From positions 1 to 64,000 of the forward strand of contig CAWJCH010000022.1 in the NCBI GenBank assembly GCA_963841205.1: a DNA stretch of 64,000 bases, written 5' to 3'. Each line of letters opens with the position of its first letter. Positions within the stretch are counted from its first letter, which is position 1. The DNA comes from CAWAWP01 sp963841205. Its GTDB lineage: Bacteria; Chloroflexota; Ktedonobacteria; Ktedonobacterales; JADMIN01. The position numbers were made by a program, and so were the translations under genes. Positions 9,478 to 18,668 of the stretch are shown piece after piece. The notes beneath the pieces are model-generated. The model was given only the letters and a program-made list of their open reading frames with translations. It did not search any database and was not told where the DNA came from.

Positions 9478-10002
9478 TCACCCTTTTATTAGGAACTCGA
9501 GCACTTTCCGTGCATGACCCTCGGGCCGCACCTGTTCCCACACGTGACCTATCCGACCATCTGGGAGTACGTAGAACGTCGTGCGGGCGGTGGACATGTA
9601 CTCGCGGCCGTACATCGACTTCTTGACCCAGACACCGTACTGCCGCGCCACGGTGCCCTGCTCATCGGAAAGGAGGCTGAATGGTAGCGCATTCTTGGAT
9701 GCGAATTTCTGATGGGATTTGACGTTGTCGCGGCTAATACCTAAGACGACAATGCCATGAGCATCGAATTCGTGCCATGCGTCCCTGAAGTGGCAGGCCT
9801 CCACCGTGCAACCTGGCGTCGCATCCTTCGGATAGAAATAGAGGACGACCTGCTTGCCGCGGAGGTCGGCCAGGTGGACGAGTTCTCCTCGCTCGTTGGG
9901 AAGTGTGAAGTCCGGCGCCGCCATCCCGACCTCTGGCACGCCAGCGGCACTTTCGTTCAGTGTCTCGGAGTTCGTCGAGTCGGCGTTCGGCTTTGAGGGC
10001 AT
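9478..10002 (-). CDS. bcp: peroxiredoxin, PrxQ/Bcp subfamily
   Basis: Cytoplasmic thiol peroxidase (174 residues) that reduces H2O2 and organic peroxides. The peroxidatic Cys lies in PKDATPGCTVEACHFRD, with the resolving Cys five residues later, as in atypical 2-Cys PrxQ. KSMYGREYMSTARTTFYV and HVWEQVRPEGHARKVLEFL complete the fold. The first 25 residues are a polar tail. AAGGAT precedes the ATG. A truncated paralogue lies just downstream of this gene's 5' side (10132-10518) on the same strand. Confidence 0.93.
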   Translation of the reverse strand: MPSKPNADSTNSETLNESAAGVPEVGMAAPDFTLPNERGELVHLADLRGKQVVLYFYPKDATPGCTVEACHFRDAWHEFDAHGIVVLGISRDNVKSHQKFASKNALPFSLLSDEQGTVARQYGVWVKKSMYGREYMSTARTTFYVLPDGRIGHVWEQVRPEGHARKVLEFLIKG

Positions 10003-10131
10003 CTGGGATCCTTATCATGAGGCGTACGGCCAGGCCAACGGCGGGTCAGAACAGGCGCGTAGGGTAGCGCTCCAAACTGGAGCTCGTGCCTGAATTCTAC
10101 GGCATTAGTGAACGATCAATAGTGAATGGTA

Positions 10132-10518
10132 CTACTTGCCGTACATGCTCTTCTCGACCCAGACGCCGTACTGCCGAGCGACCGTGCCGTCTTCGTCGGA
10201 GAGCAGCGGGAACGGCAAGGCGGCCTTCTTGGCGAACTTCTGGTGCGACTTCGCGCCATCGCGGCTGATGCCGTAGACCTCGGCGCCCTCCTCGCGCAGC
10301 TCTTGCCACGAGTCGCGGAAACTGCAGGTCTCGGCGGTGCAGCCGGGGGTGTCGTCCTCGGGGTAGAAGTAGAGGGTGACACGCGTGCCGCGCAGATCGG
10401 CGAGGTGGACGGGGTGGCCGTCGGCGTCAGGCAGGGTGAAGTCGGGCGCCATCTCCCCCGCTTCGGGGACGCACGAGCTTTGAGTGGCGTCAGTCTCGGC
10501 GTTGTCTGATCGTGGCAT
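10132..10518 (-). CDS. peroxiredoxin paralogue, C-terminally truncated
   Basis: 128 residues. PEDDTPGCTAETCSFRDSW keeps both Cys residues and the core strands, but the protein ends at SMYGK with TAG, about 40 residues short of the neighbouring peroxiredoxin; the missing part holds the last strand and helix that pack against the active site. The start at 10518 has AGAGGA upstream; the longer in-frame form to 10689 overlaps the DUF4139 gene. It follows that gene by 28 bases, so they are probably cotranscribed. It may be non-functional or reflect a base error at the stop. Confidence 0.75.
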   Translation of the reverse strand: MPRSDNAETDATQSSCVPEAGEMAPDFTLPDADGHPVHLADLRGTRVTLYFYPEDDTPGCTAETCSFRDSWQELREEGAEVYGISRDGAKSHQKFAKKAALPFPLLSDEDGTVARQYGVWVEKSMYGK

Positions 10519-10546
10519 GTTGTGTCCTCTGGGGTGGCTCTGTAGG

Positions 10547-12172
10547 TTATGGGAGGTTGGTGAGGTCGAGGTCGCCTGGGGACTCGACGAGGAAGCGCCA
10601 CTCGACGCGACGCTCTTCGCCCGGCGCGAGCTGCAGCTCCCAAGTGAGCTGGTCGAGCTTCGTGCGCTCGAAAGGCTGCGGACGCACATCGAGCACGCGC
10701 ACCTTGACCCTCTCGTGGCGCGGGACGGGCAGACGATCCATCAGGAGCACGCGTTGCGGCGCGTCGGTGCGGTTCGCCACCGTGGCGCGATAGCCGACGG
10801 TGACGCGGCGCTGGCCGCCTTGCAGCAAGTTGCCCTTCTCGGTGTCGCGCTCGATCAGCTCGGACTTGACGGTGATATTGTCGTCCAGGCCGAGGTACAG
10901 CTTCAATTCGGCGTCCTGTGCGGTGAGGTCGAGGTCGGTCGCGCCGACGTATTCGTCACCAGCCGCGCCGGCGTGAAAGACGTGGAGCTCGCCAGGGAGC
11001 AGGACGCGACCCGTGCGGTTAGCCGTCGTCGCGCGGAGCTGTGCGCCGGGCGCGAACGCTGGCATGGCGACGTAGTCGAAGCGGCACGGCAGGTCATCGT
11101 CGGCGAGGCCGAGGGTGTGCGGGCTGCCGTCTGAGGGGACGTTGGTGCCGCCGTGGATGCGGAAGACCTGCGCCGCGCCCGATCGCTCGACGTTGCTGCT
11201 GGCGAGCTCAATGTCGCCGATGTCGGCCGCTGCGGCGAGTGGCGAACGGGCGGCGAAACCGGGCTGCGTTTGCGGCTCGGCGGCTCCGAAGGCTGGCGCT
11301 GCGGACATCGCGCGCATCATCTTGTGCTGCACGACGGGCGGCTGGCGCACGTCGATGTACCAGGGATCGGGCTCGTCGGGCAGGGAGGTCGCAGCGGTCG
11401 GGCGGGCGGTAGAGAGCGCGAGGGCGATGTTTCGCCAATCCTCACCGGTGCGCTGCGTGACCAGCGCCTGCTGCGTCAGGTGGACGGTGGGCGAGGCCGT
11501 GTTGACGCGCGCATCGTACCGCGGATGCCATGCTGCGCCGGCGGTGAGATACGAGATCTCGATGATGACGTCTCCGGGTGCGGGTACCTCGATGCTGACC
11601 AGCGCGGCGAGGCGATCGGGGCGCTGCTCGCCGCCGAGCTCGGCGTATTCGCGGCGCTTCGCCTGCAGTTGGGCGGTGAGGTCGTCGCGCTGGCGCTGGA
11701 GGTCTAGGCGGGCGACGGCAAGGCGCTGCGATTCGCTCTCGGTGTACGCGAAAAGTGCTGCGGCGTCTTCGGGTTTGGCAGTCCCGACGGCGATGCCGTT
11801 GGCGAGGCGGCGGCTGGTCTGCTCGCCGAGGGTGCGGAGCCAGTCGCGCTGGTCCGCGAGGGTGCGCTCGCGCTCGTTCAGCAGCTCGACCTCGCGCTCA
11901 AACCGCGCGATCTCGTCGCGGACGGTCCGGAGCGTCTCTTCGGGGGCACTGGGGAAGTATTCAGCAGTTTGCTCGACGCCGAGGATGCGCGTGCCCGTGG
12001 GGCCGCGTCCGCTCGCGCGTAGGGAGTCTCGTATGAGGTAGCGCGGCAGGCCGCCGATACGCAGGGTGATCACGCCCGGCTCGGTCACGGCATACATCCC
12101 CCGCCGGACGACGAGCGCGCGCTCGGGATAAACGGTGACCTCGACGATCTCGGTGGGTATCTCACGCTCCAT
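10547..12172 (-). CDS. DUF4139 domain-containing protein (mucoidy inhibitor MuiA family)
   Basis: 541 residues. The N-terminal DUF4140-like part starts VEVTVYPERALVVRRG. A coiled coil follows at about 85-180 (FEREVELLNERERTLADQRD and onward), then the beta-rich DUF4139 with ISYLTAGAAWHPRYDARV, TGEDWRNIALALSTA and the C-terminal WRFLVESPGDLDL. No signal peptide is seen. The family has no firm biochemical role; MuiA is linked to mucoidy in enterics. GAAGGAG precedes the ATG. First gene of a probable operon with the truncated peroxiredoxin. Confidence 0.88.
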   Translation of the reverse strand: MEREIPTEIVEVTVYPERALVVRRGMYAVTEPGVITLRIGGLPRYLIRDSLRASGRGPTGTRILGVEQTAEYFPSAPEETLRTVRDEIARFEREVELLNERERTLADQRDWLRTLGEQTSRRLANGIAVGTAKPEDAAALFAYTESESQRLAVARLDLQRQRDDLTAQLQAKRREYAELGGEQRPDRLAALVSIEVPAPGDVIIEISYLTAGAAWHPRYDARVNTASPTVHLTQQALVTQRTGEDWRNIALALSTARPTAATSLPDEPDPWYIDVRQPPVVQHKMMRAMSAAPAFGAAEPQTQPGFAARSPLAAAADIGDIELASSNVERSGAAQVFRIHGGTNVPSDGSPHTLGLADDDLPCRFDYVAMPAFAPGAQLRATTANRTGRVLLPGELHVFHAGAAGDEYVGATDLDLTAQDAELKLYLGLDDNITVKSELIERDTEKGNLLQGGQRRVTVGYRATVANRTDAPQRVLLMDRLPVPRHERVKVRVLDVRPQPFERTKLDQLTWELQLAPGEERRVEWRFLVESPGDLDLTNLP

Positions 12173-12557
12173 GGCGGTTCTCCTTCGTGTGGCGCCCGTC
12201 CGCAGCTATACGCGGGAACTTCGCGACGGTTGGAGACCTCACCCTGGCAATGTCCCACTCACCGTGCATTGCGCCTACCATACAAAGCGAGACCAGCGGC
12301 GCCGCTTCCGCCGGAGATCACGCCCCACGCCCGATGCGGAGATTTCCGGCGACGCGATATCATCACAAGGCCCTGCGTGGTCGGTGCCGAACTCCGAGCG
12401 GACTGATAGAGTTTGACGGAGGAGAGCGAGGCTCCCCCATTGGGGGCTTAGCCGGGGCGAGGTCCCTACCCGCGGTTATGAGTCAAACTCCATCAATGCC
12501 GCGATCCTGGTACGCCGTCACTTCAGTGCCGCGATCCCGCTGCCCGCCGCCGCGTCC
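12173..12557. other. intergenic region with a hairpin repeat
   Basis: About 385 bases between the DUF4139 gene and tmk. Near 12432-12450 the sequence CTCCCCCATTGGGGGC can form a hairpin and is followed by GGCGAGGTCCCTACCC, like the hairpin repeats at 18.6, 19.5 and 24.1 kb. TGCCGCGATCC occurs twice (near 12497 and 12528). I see no gene. Confidence 0.5.
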
Positions 12558-13244
12558 TCAGTCGCCCGACCTCTGCGCCAACCGCGCGCTTGCCACCTGC
12601 CACACCCGCTCCGCCAATTCCTCTAACGGTGCCGTCGCGTCCAGTACGAGCCAGCGCCACGGCTCGGCAGCGGCCAACGCGAAATATCCTTCACGCACTC
12701 GCTCGTGGAACGCGACGCCCTCCGCGTCCAGCCGGTTCAGCTCGCCGCCCGCAGCCGAGGCCGCGTGCCGACGCGCCAGCCCCACTTCGACGGGCAGATC
12801 GAAAAGCAGCGTCAGATCTGGCCGCAATCCGCCGGTCGCCAGACGCTCCGCCGCCAAGATCGCCTCCTCCGGCAGTCCGCGCGCCGCCCCCTGATAGACG
12901 CGCGTCGCGTCGGCGTAGCGGTCGCTGACCACGATCTCCCCCGCCGCCAGCCACTCGCGAATCCGCGCCGCATGCTGCGCGCGCGCCGCCGAGAGCAGCA
13001 GCACCTCGGTCATCGGCAGCATCGGCTCCGCGTCACCGCTCGGCGCCATCACCCCACCGTTCGCCAGTGCCCGCAAGCTCTCATCGGGATATAGCAGCAG
13101 CGCGCGGATGCCATTCGCCAGCGCCGTGCCGCCCGGCTCGCGCGTCAGTCGCGCCGAATGTCCCGCCGCCGCGAGTCGCTCGCTCAATAGTCGCGCCTGC
13201 GTGGATTTGCCCGCGCCCTCGCCGCCCTCAAAGGTGATAAACAC
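12558..13244 (-). CDS. tmk: thymidylate kinase (dTMP kinase)
   Basis: Converts dTMP to dTDP with ATP. It has 228 residues: P-loop EGGEGAGKSTQ at 6-16, TREPGGT (DR/E-P-G loop) at 34-40, SDRYADAT in the centre, and the LPVEVGLARR strand before the lid. It follows thyX by 6 bases on the same strand, so the enzyme making dTMP and the one phosphorylating it are cotranscribed. Confidence 0.95.
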   Translation of the reverse strand: MFITFEGGEGAGKSTQARLLSERLAAAGHSARLTREPGGTALANGIRALLLYPDESLRALANGGVMAPSGDAEPMLPMTEVLLLSAARAQHAARIREWLAAGEIVVSDRYADATRVYQGAARGLPEEAILAAERLATGGLRPDLTLLFDLPVEVGLARRHAASAAGGELNRLDAEGVAFHERVREGYFALAAAEPWRWLVLDATAPLEELAERVWQVASARLAQRSGD

Positions 13245-13250
13245 GAACCG

Positions 13251-14036
13251 CTACACCTTCGTGTGTCCTGCGCTGACGCCCTCGGTGCCATCGGCCAGAG
13301 GCACGATTTCGAGGTCGCCGAAGAGGTTCGGCGCCTCCTCGCGCATCAGCCGGCAAAGCTTCACCGCCAGCCGTCGGATCTCCGGCTCCGCGCCCTCGCC
13401 GCCGCGCAGCGTGATGATCCACCGCAGCGCCCGCGCGTTGGCGGAGAACATCACCTTCGTCTCCGTCGCGTTCGGCAACACGCTCCGCGCCGCCTCGCGC
13501 GCCATCTTGCGCCGCTGCGTCCGCGGCAACTCAGGGTGCTGCTCCTGCACACGCCGCGCCAGCCCGTCCACCAGCTCGTTATACGCCGCGTGCGACGCCT
13601 CGACGGATCGCAGCCATACCTCGTGCAGCGCCGGATCGGCGGCGATCACCGGCGGCTCAATAAAGTCCGCCGTGGATTCGTCGACATACCGCTGCGACAA
13701 TTGTGAAATTGCCGTCCCCGCGCGATGGCGCACCAACTCGTGTGTGAGGCTGCGCGAGATGCCCGTAATCACCAGGTCCCACACGGCGTGCTCAAGCACC
13801 GACCCGTGCCCCTGATTGATCAGGTTGCCGACGTAATCGCCATTCGTCTTGCGGAACTGCTTCTCACCGAATGACATATAACAAACTCTGCCCGCCAGCT
13901 CCACAACCAGCTCGCCAGGGATCTCCGAGTCCGTCTCCCACACTGTCTCGTGATCGTCGAGGAAACGCTGTACCTCGGCGTGATTCAGCGTCTGACGGCC
14001 TACAATGTAGATCTCCGGCTCGGTGACGATGCGCAT
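13251..14036 (-). CDS. thyX: FAD-dependent thymidylate synthase
   Basis: Flavin-dependent methylation of dUMP to dTMP with methylene-tetrahydrofolate and NADPH. It has 261 residues. The ThyX motif reads RHRAGTAISQLSQRY; GHGSVLEHAVWDL and the C-terminal NARALRWIITLRGG are also typical. GAGGAG lies upstream of the ATG. It leads the thyX-tmk operon and diverges from the dCMP deaminase gene across 164 bases, so the whole dTMP supply route sits here. No thyA is present. Confidence 0.95.
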   Translation of the reverse strand: MRIVTEPEIYIVGRQTLNHAEVQRFLDDHETVWETDSEIPGELVVELAGRVCYMSFGEKQFRKTNGDYVGNLINQGHGSVLEHAVWDLVITGISRSLTHELVRHRAGTAISQLSQRYVDESTADFIEPPVIAADPALHEVWLRSVEASHAAYNELVDGLARRVQEQHPELPRTQRRKMAREAARSVLPNATETKVMFSANARALRWIITLRGGEGAEPEIRRLAVKLCRLMREEAPNLFGDLEIVPLADGTEGVSAGHTKV

Positions 14037-14200
14037 CTGGCGGACTCCTCGCAGGCGTACTGCCTCGCGTGTGAACGATGTATCTCCGACTACGCGAGCA
14101 TACCGCGCCCGTATGATACCATGCGAGAAGCGCCGAAATCCGTACTCATCGGCTAGCCCAGCCGCCGCGCGTTCGCTGTCCTGAAAGGGAGCCGTCGCCC

Positions 14201-14761
14201 ATGCCCGCTCACGTCCGCCCCTCGTGGGACGACTATTTCATCAACCTCGCCTGGGTCGCCTCCAGCCGCGCGAATTGCCTGCGGCGCAACGTCGGCGCGG
14301 TGATCGTGGTGGATAAGCGCATCGTCAGCACCGGCTACAACGGCACCCCGTTCGGCGTCCCCAACTGCGACGAAGGCGGTTGTCCGCGCTGCTCCTCCGA
14401 CCTGCCACGCCAGGCCGGCTACGACTGGTGCCTCTGCGTCCACGCCGAGCAAAACGCCATCGCCCTCTCCGCGCGCCAGGGCACCGCGACCGACGGCGCC
14501 TCGCTCTACGTCACCCTGCGCCCCTGCTTCGGCTGCCTCAAAGAGGCTGTGCAGGCCGGCATCCGCTCCATCGTCTTCGACCAACCGTTCGACTATGCCC
14601 CCGACCTCGAAGTCGAATACCAGACCCTCCTGAAATACTCTGGCATCGCCATGCGCCAGCACGAGTACAGCGCCTCGCACCCTATCCCGGCCCTCGCCGA
14701 GCGCGCAAGCCTCGGCACTGGACCAGAGATGCCCCAGGCCGAGGAGCTAGAGACGCACTAA
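14201..14761 (+). CDS. deoxycytidylate (dCMP) deaminase
   Basis: Zinc enzyme making dUMP from dCMP, the substrate for ThyX. It has 186 residues; the catalytic motif is CVHAEQNAI (His ligand and general-base Glu), with PCFGCLK giving two Cys ligands. The insert CDEGGCPRCSSDLP matches the second zinc site of dCMP deaminases, and SSRANCLRRNVGAVIV and STGYNGTP are family motifs. AAGGGAG precedes the ATG. Divergent from thyX. Confidence 0.93.
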   Translation: MPAHVRPSWDDYFINLAWVASSRANCLRRNVGAVIVVDKRIVSTGYNGTPFGVPNCDEGGCPRCSSDLPRQAGYDWCLCVHAEQNAIALSARQGTATDGASLYVTLRPCFGCLKEAVQAGIRSIVFDQPFDYAPDLEVEYQTLLKYSGIAMRQHEYSASHPIPALAERASLGTGPEMPQAEELETH

Positions 14762-14906
14762 CGCACCGTAGCGACGACGCACAGCGTCACGCCGTATCCA
14801 TGCACCGAGCCAGTTCAGCCAACGGGATGGGCCACGGCCTTGAGGACGTGACGCGTTCGTCTCTCTTTCAACGCCCAACACTGACACCATCACCAGGAGC
14901 AGCACC

Positions 14907-15671
14907 GTGCCCGCCGGACGCTTCTACGTCGAGGGCCTCACCCTCGCGTCGGGAACCGAGATCGCGCTGCCCTACGACGTCGCGCACCAAGCCCGCGACG
15001 TCCTGCGCCTCGCCCCCGGCGACGCCCTCTCGCTGCTCGACGGCGCCGGTGGCTCCTATCCCGCCACCGTGACGACATCCGACCGCAAGCGCGTGACCGT
15101 CCGCCTCGGCCCGCGCGAAGAAGGCTCAGCGGAGCCTGCGGTGCGCGTCGTCCTCTGCCAGGGTATGATCAAAGCCGCCAAGTTCGAGACGATCTTGCAG
15201 AAATGCACCGAGCTCGGCGTCGTCGCCTTCGTCCCCCTGCTCACCGAGCGCGCCGTCGCCGCCGCCGAAGAGGCGAGTGAATCGAAGCGTCAACGCTGGG
15301 CGCGCATCGTCGCCGAAGCGATGGAGCAGTGCGGCGGCACGCGCCTCCCCGAACTGCACTCACCGCGCCCCCTGATGCACGCCCTCGCCTCCCTCCCGCC
15401 TAACGCCCTTGGCCTGATCCCCTGGGAAGAAGAAGATACCCTCACCCTCCGCAGCGCCGTCGACCAGCGCCGTGCCACCTCTGGCATACCCGCCGAGGTT
15501 CACCTCTTCATCGGCCCCGAAGGTGGCTTCTCCGTCGGCGAGATCGCCCTCGCCCGCCGCGCCAACGTCCTGCCCGTCACCCTCGGTCGCCGCATCCTCC
15601 GTGCCGAGACCGCCGCCATTGTCTCCGCCGCCCTCACCCTGGAAGCAGTCGAATCGCAAGAGGCAACATAA
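14907..15671 (+). CDS. rsmE: 16S rRNA (uracil(1498)-N(3))-methyltransferase
   Basis: SPOUT-fold methyltransferase of 254 residues. An N-terminal PUA-like domain (about 1-70) is followed by the SAM-binding knot: KAAKFETILQKCTELGV, FIGPEGGFSVGE and LGRRILRAETAAI. Translation starts at GTG 14907, with AGGAG 5 bases before it. In many bacteria prmA and rsmE are adjacent; here prmA is 290 bases downstream on the opposite strand, with a small gene between. Confidence 0.94.
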   Translation: MPAGRFYVEGLTLASGTEIALPYDVAHQARDVLRLAPGDALSLLDGAGGSYPATVTTSDRKRVTVRLGPREEGSAEPAVRVVLCQGMIKAAKFETILQKCTELGVVAFVPLLTERAVAAAEEASESKRQRWARIVAEAMEQCGGTRLPELHSPRPLMHALASLPPNALGLIPWEEEDTLTLRSAVDQRRATSGIPAEVHLFIGPEGGFSVGEIALARRANVLPVTLGRRILRAETAAIVSAALTLEAVESQEAT

Positions 15672-15697
15672 CGAACGCGCGCTCCGAGGGCAGTCCA

Positions 15698-15919
15698 CTA
15701 TTCCGAGCCGCCCTCGTCCTCGTCAGCCTCACCCCGCGCCAGCCTCGCAACCGCCTCGCTGATAAGCTGTGCCAGCGACTCTCGGCCCTCCTGACTATTG
15801 ACAGTCTCCTTCCACTCCTGCTCATCGAGCCACACCTCGATCTGCGCGGCAAGCTCTCGCTGGGCCGAGTCAGTCAGTTGTTGCGCACGTTCGATGGCGC
15901 CGCGCAGTTCGTCAACCAT
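15698..15919 (-). CDS. small acidic hypothetical protein
   Basis: 73 residues, mostly helical, with acidic ends (LARGEADEDEGGSE). I do not recognise a family. GGAAGGAAGAG just upstream of the ATG supports translation. It is convergent with rsmE and lies 40 bases before the prmA stop on the same strand. The helix-rich, charged make-up could fit an antitoxin-like or stand-alone regulator, but there is no toxin partner. Confidence 0.55.
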   Translation of the reverse strand: MVDELRGAIERAQQLTDSAQRELAAQIEVWLDEQEWKETVNSQEGRESLAQLISEAVARLARGEADEDEGGSE

Positions 15920-15959
15920 CGCTCTTCCTTCCCGCTAACCTCTCAATACTAAAACGCTA

Positions 15960-16928
15960 TCACGCCCCTCGCCGACCCACCAACGTCACCCAGTCGCCCT
16001 CGATATAGTCCTGCACATCCACCAGCCCCGCCGCGCGCAGCGGCTCCTCCGCCTCATGCCGCCGCTCTGCGATGATCCCGCTCGCGATGAGTATCCCGCC
16101 GGGGCGCGTCGCCCGCAGCAGCGCCGGCGCCAACTGCGCGATCACCCGCGCAATGATGTTCGCCAGCACCACATCATACTCGCCGACCTCCGCCGCCGAG
16201 AGCACCTTCACCTCCGGCGAGATCGGCGTGAACGGCTCGCCCGCCGCCCCCTCCAGCGTCGCCAGCCGCACATCGATCCGATCCGCGACCCCATTCGCCG
16301 CCGCGTTCGCCCGCGTCGCCTCCACCGCCACCGGGCTGACATCCACCGCCAGCACCTCCGCCGCGCCCAACTTCAGCGCCGCCAGCGACAGGATGCCGGA
16401 CCCCGTCCCCACGTCCAGCACGCGGTCGCCCGGTTTCACCGCCTCCTCCACCGCCAGGATGCACGTCCGCGTCGTCGGATGCAGCCCCGTCCCGAAGGCC
16501 ATCCCAGGGTCCAGCTCCACCACCACCTCGCCGGGCTTCGCCTCATACTCGCGCCACGACGGCTTGATCACCACGCGCTTGCCCAGGTGCGCCACATGGA
16601 AGTGCTCCTTCCACGCATTCGCCCAATCCTCCTCCGCCATCCGCTCAACCGTGATCTCCGAGATCTCCCCGAAGCCGATCTGCCGCAGGTGCCACATCCC
16701 CTCCTCGATGCGTGCTCGCGCCTCCTCACCCGCCGCATCCGCCGGCACATATACGCGCACCCTCACCGGCGCGTCCGACAGCGGCAGCGCCACCTGCCCG
16801 TCGTCCGCCAACTCATACGGCTCCTCGATGGCGACGCCCCCGCTGGCGTAGCGGCTCATCACCTCGCTGATCGCCTCCACGGCCTCCGGCTGCGCCGTCA
16901 CGCTCAACTCCAGCCAATACAGCGGCAT
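15960..16928 (-). CDS. prmA: ribosomal protein L11 methyltransferase
   Basis: SAM-dependent trimethylation of L11 lysines. It has 322 residues: an N-terminal substrate-recognition domain (YWLELSVTAQPEAVEAISEV), then the class I methyltransferase with VELDPGMAFGTGLHPTTR, LDVGTGSGILSLAALKLGA and VLANIIARVI (NPPY-equivalent N-I-I). AAGGAGG precedes the ATG. An insert near PFTPISPEVKVLSA is longer than usual. Confidence 0.94.
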   Translation of the reverse strand: MPLYWLELSVTAQPEAVEAISEVMSRYASGGVAIEEPYELADDGQVALPLSDAPVRVRVYVPADAAGEEARARIEEGMWHLRQIGFGEISEITVERMAEEDWANAWKEHFHVAHLGKRVVIKPSWREYEAKPGEVVVELDPGMAFGTGLHPTTRTCILAVEEAVKPGDRVLDVGTGSGILSLAALKLGAAEVLAVDVSPVAVEATRANAAANGVADRIDVRLATLEGAAGEPFTPISPEVKVLSAAEVGEYDVVLANIIARVIAQLAPALLRATRPGGILIASGIIAERRHEAEEPLRAAGLVDVQDYIEGDWVTLVGRRGA

Positions 16929-17164
16929 CTCTATTTCCTCCTTCGGCGTCGCATATCAATTGTGCCCCGCCATTGTGTCACACCCTCACCCGAGCGCCGC
17001 GTTTGACGCCTCCTGCCAGCGACGCCTATACTTCACAGGTTGTAGTGCTCCCATATAGGCGTGCACCACTCCCACATCCGAGCCCACACAGGCGGGCTTC
17101 GTCGCCGCAGGCGCCTAGGCGCGGCTTCAGCCGCCAGCCTCACCAGGAATCGAAACAGACCGCC

Positions 17165-18562
17165 ATGCCAAAGCTCTACGGATGGGTGCGCGAAGTCGTG
17201 CCAGGCAGCGCCGCCGATCTCGCCGGCATCCAGCCCGGCGACCTCCTCAAAACCATCAACGGCAACCCCGTCCGCGACTTCGTGGACTACCAGTTCTACG
17301 CCTCCGACGAAGAGCTCACCCTCGGCATCGACCGCAACGGGCGCGCCCGCGAGATCCTGCTGCGCAAGACGCCCGACGAAGAGATGGGCATCCGCTTCGG
17401 CGAAGAGCCCGCCCCCTTCATCCGCATCTGCGCCAACAAGTGCGTCTTCTGCTTCATCGACGGCCTGCCCAAGCGCAACACCCCCCAGCGCGGCCTGCCG
17501 CTCGGCATGCGCGACACCCTCTACGTCAAAGACGACGACTACCGCTACAGCTTCCTCTTCGGCAACTTCATCACCCTCACCAACCTCAAAGAACTGGACT
17601 GGAAGCGCCTCGAAGAGCAGCGCCTCAGCCCGCTCTACGTCTCCGTCCACACCACCAACCCCGAGCTACGCCAGCGTATGGTCGCCGGCCCCCGCTCCGG
17701 CGACATCATCGCCCAGATCCAGCGCCTCGGCGGCCTCGGCATCACCTGCCACACCCAGCTCGTCATCTGCCCCGAGATCAACTGGGGCGACGAGCTAGAG
17801 CGCAGCATCGAAGACCTCGCCGCCCTGCGCCCCATCGTCGAATCCATCTCCGTCGTCCCCGTCGGCCTCACCAAGCACAACAACATGCTCAAGGTCGAGG
17901 ACATGCCCGCCATGCGCCCGCACACCATCTCGGAGTCGCTCGACGTTATGGCGCGAGTCGAGCGCTGGCAGCGCCGCTTCGCCGAGGAGCCCGGCTCCCA
18001 CGGCCTTCCCTTCGTCTACCTCTCCGACGAGTGGTACTACAACACCAAAACACCGTTCCCACCCGCGCGCCACTACGGCGGCTACGCCCAGATCGACAAC
18101 GGCATCGGCATGACGCGCAAGCTCTTCGAAGACTGGCGCGTCGCCAAGCGCACCCTCCCCGCCGAGGTCGCCCCCGTCCGCAAAGTCGCGTTGATCACCA
18201 GCGTCATGGCCGCCCCCACCCTCGACCGCCTCGCCCGCGACCTCCGCGCCACCGAGGGACTCGACGTGCGCGTGCTCCCCGTCGTCAACCGGTTCTGGGG
18301 CGAGCTCGTCACCGTCGCCGGCCTCCTGTGCGGCCAGGACGTGCTGGATGCCATCCGCGCCAATTGCGAAGATCTAACCCCCGACGACCTGATCCTTCTC
18401 CCGCGCGTTATGCTAGATACGGCTGGGGTGCGCTTCCTCGACGACATCACCGTCGAAGACTTCACAGCCCAGGTGCCCGCCCGCGTCCAGTTCGTCAAAG
18501 ACGTGCGCGAGCTCGCCGCCGCCGTCCAAACGCTCACCATCCCATCCCTCGCCACCGTCTAA
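17165..18562 (+). CDS. PDZ - radical SAM - DUF512 protein
   Basis: 465 residues in the arrangement PDZ, radical SAM, DUF512. The PDZ part reads REVVPGSAADLAGIQPGDLL, the radical-SAM-type cluster is CANKCVFCF (CxxxCxxC), followed by IDGLPK, and then GNFITLTNL and VSVHTTNPELR. The C-terminal DUF512 includes VVPVGLTKHN and ITSVMAAPTLDRLARDL. The family is a conserved putative Fe-S oxidoreductase of unknown substrate. The longer in-frame ORF from 16973 is Pro/Arg-rich and unlike the family, so I start at 17165. Confidence 0.9.
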   Translation: MPKLYGWVREVVPGSAADLAGIQPGDLLKTINGNPVRDFVDYQFYASDEELTLGIDRNGRAREILLRKTPDEEMGIRFGEEPAPFIRICANKCVFCFIDGLPKRNTPQRGLPLGMRDTLYVKDDDYRYSFLFGNFITLTNLKELDWKRLEEQRLSPLYVSVHTTNPELRQRMVAGPRSGDIIAQIQRLGGLGITCHTQLVICPEINWGDELERSIEDLAALRPIVESISVVPVGLTKHNNMLKVEDMPAMRPHTISESLDVMARVERWQRRFAEEPGSHGLPFVYLSDEWYYNTKTPFPPARHYGGYAQIDNGIGMTRKLFEDWRVAKRTLPAEVAPVRKVALITSVMAAPTLDRLARDLRATEGLDVRVLPVVNRFWGELVTVAGLLCGQDVLDAIRANCEDLTPDDLILLPRVMLDTAGVRFLDDITVEDFTAQVPARVQFVKDVRELAAAVQTLTIPSLATV

Positions 18563-18613
18563 CCTCCTTGCCCCGCCGCCAACGTCGCCCAGAGCGCAAA
18601 TCCAGGGTTGCGG

Positions 18614-18650
18614 CCCCTTCCCTCCTGGGGAAGGGGTAGGGGTTAAGTTC
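18614..18650. repeat. dispersed intergenic hairpin repeat, copy 1
   Basis: CCCCTTCCC-TCCT-GGGGAAGGGG-type stem followed by TAGGGGTTAAG. Related copies occur at 19509 and 24058, always between genes. Confidence 0.65.
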
Positions 18651-18668
18651 TCACCGGATCACCTCAAC

